The notes beneath the pieces were generated by a model. The model was not told where the DNA came from. It made no database searches and saw only the letters and a program-made list of their open reading frames with translations. Below, one piece after another: positions 59,150 through 60,000 of a stretch of DNA of 60,000 bases. Both the position numbers and the translations under genes were made by a program. Source of the stretch: Cryptomeria japonica (taxonomy: Eukaryota > Streptophyta > Pinopsida > Cupressales > Cupressaceae); assembly GCF_030272615.1 (NCBI RefSeq), contig NC_081409.1, positions 470,514,573 through 470,574,572 on the forward strand. The letters run 5' to 3'. How positions within the stretch are numbered: position 1 is the stretch's first letter; every line of letters starts with the position of its first letter.

Positions 59150-60000
59150 ACAATAGATCAATCAAATATTCTACATCTGGCAACCTCTCTATCAGAATGC
59201 AGAAATATTTGTAATTTTTTAAAACATGACAAATCAATTTTGCCTGCTCATATGTAGACATGCCAGGGTTAGATCTAGATCTTATAATGCATCACCTAAA
59301 TGTCATTCTAGGAGCCAGACCAGTAAAACAAAAATTGAGAAAGATGCATCCTCATATAGATCTCCTTGTCAAAGCAAAACTGAAGAAATTATTGGACGTG
59401 GGATTTATCATCCTTGTGGCATATCCCCAATGGGTATCAAACATAGTTCCTCTTTCTAAACCAGATAAAAGTATCAGAGTATGCACAGAATTCAAAGATC
59501 TCAATAATGCATGTCCAAAGCATGACTCTCCCTTACCTAATATTGACATCATTGTTAATTTAACTGTTGGACATTCCATGTTTTCCCTAATGGATGGTTT
59601 CTCAGGATATAATCAGATTAAAATAGCTCTAGAAGATCAAGAAAAGACATCTTTCACATGTCATGGGGTACTTTCTACTATAATGTCATGCCATTTGGAC
59701 AAAAGAATGTAGGTGCTACTTATCAGAGAGCTATGACAACAATATTCCATGACATGATGCATACATTCATGGAAGATTATGTAGATGACATATTGGCAAA
59801 ATCATACAATAGAGATGAACATCTATAATTACTAGAAAAGATATTTGACCGGTTAGAACAATACAAGCTAAGGCTCAATCCCAAGAAATGTGTCTTTGGT
59901 GTCACTTCAGGTAAGTTATTGGGATACATTGTTTTAGCTAGAGTTATAGAAGTAAATCTGGCTAAAGTTAAAGAAATCATCGAAATGGCATCTCCCAAAA
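59150..60000 (+). pseudogene. RT: Ty3/gypsy reverse transcriptase (gypsy2), cut by window end
   Basis: The main frame begins MPGLDLDLIMHHLNV (59260). RPVKQKLRKMHP, the LKKLLDVGFI helix, SNIVPLSKPDKSIRVC, DLNNACPKHDSPLPNID and FSLMDGFSGYNQIKIA follow, all standard gypsy RT blocks. A frameshift near 59655-59660 moves to frame 3. There NVGATYQRAMTTIFHDM and the catalytic YVDD (59778-59789) are found, then DRLEQYKLRLNPKKCVF and GKLLGYIV. A TAA at about 59826 breaks it, and another frameshift lies near 59226-59260. RNase H and integrase should follow outside the window. Confidence 0.9.

Larger units (their letters stand above)
19390..60000 (+). mobile_element. Ty3/gypsy element 'gypsy2', split by a four-deep nest and cut by the window edge
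   Basis: The outermost element of the right part. Its pieces are: 5' LTR (19390-20492), primer site (20498), leader start (20493-20636), then after the 31.6-kb copia insertion A the rest of the leader (52289-55133), gag, protease, G-patch, a charged linker and reverse transcriptase to base 60000. Continuity across the insertion is supported by the target duplication AAATG and by a ~21-bp minisatellite that is cut by A and resumes after it. Integrase, RNase H and the 3' LTR lie beyond the window. Coding frames carry many stops, so it is inactive. Confidence 0.8.

Overview
This window is plant nuclear DNA made almost entirely of nested LTR retrotransposons. I see no host housekeeping gene, tRNA, rRNA or CRISPR array. 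The evidence for a plant is Ty1/copia gag and RNase H, primer sites complementary to plant initiator tRNA-Met, a Ty3/gypsy polyprotein carrying a G-patch, TG...CA repeats with 5-bp target duplications, and a plant mobile domain (PMD) gene. A seed plant with a very large, slowly purged genome fits; a conifer is plausible but unproven.

Left part (1-19.4 kb). A decayed lysine-rich coiled-coil ORF (1-988) is followed by a copia LTR fragment and then a plus-strand Ty3/gypsy relic ('gypsy1', about 2.5-14.2 kb: LTR, primer site, leader, gag, protease, G-patch). Gypsy1 is interrupted by a solo copia LTR (5997-7056, TSD GTTGA) and by a minus-strand copia element 'D' (8908-12904). D's coding region jumps in frame from the protease N-terminus to RNase H, with integrase and reverse transcriptase missing. 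The stretch 14.2-19.4 kb is AT-rich, with short minisatellites and no recognisable gene.

Right part (19.4-60 kb). This can be read as five nested levels. A second Ty3/gypsy element ('gypsy2') has its 5' LTR at 19390-20492 and its leader, gag, protease, G-patch and reverse transcriptase at 52.3-60 kb, running off the window. Its leader is split by copia element 'A' (20637-52283, minus, TSD AAATG). A's 3' LTR is split by copia-like element 'B' (25392-46419, minus, TSD ATACT). B's 3' LTR is split by a solo LTR (25551-39688, TSD AATAC). That solo LTR is split by a 12.96-kb LTR element, the 'PMD element' (26456-39410, minus, TSD CATAG). Two further solo LTRs sit in A's 3' LTR.

Most notable content. 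The PMD element has no gag-pol. On its sense strand it has a long Pro/Ser/Gln-rich ORF, and on its antisense strand a PMD gene with its own TATA box and a probable phase-0 intron. Elements A, B and D all keep gag-type sequence but lack integrase and reverse transcriptase; B carries instead a roughly 1,000-codon ORF of unknown family. Reading frames across the window are riddled with stops but have few frameshifts, and the stops look like C-to-T changes of Gln and Arg codons, as expected for methylated, silenced repeats. All coding regions are therefore annotated as pseudogenes or relics.
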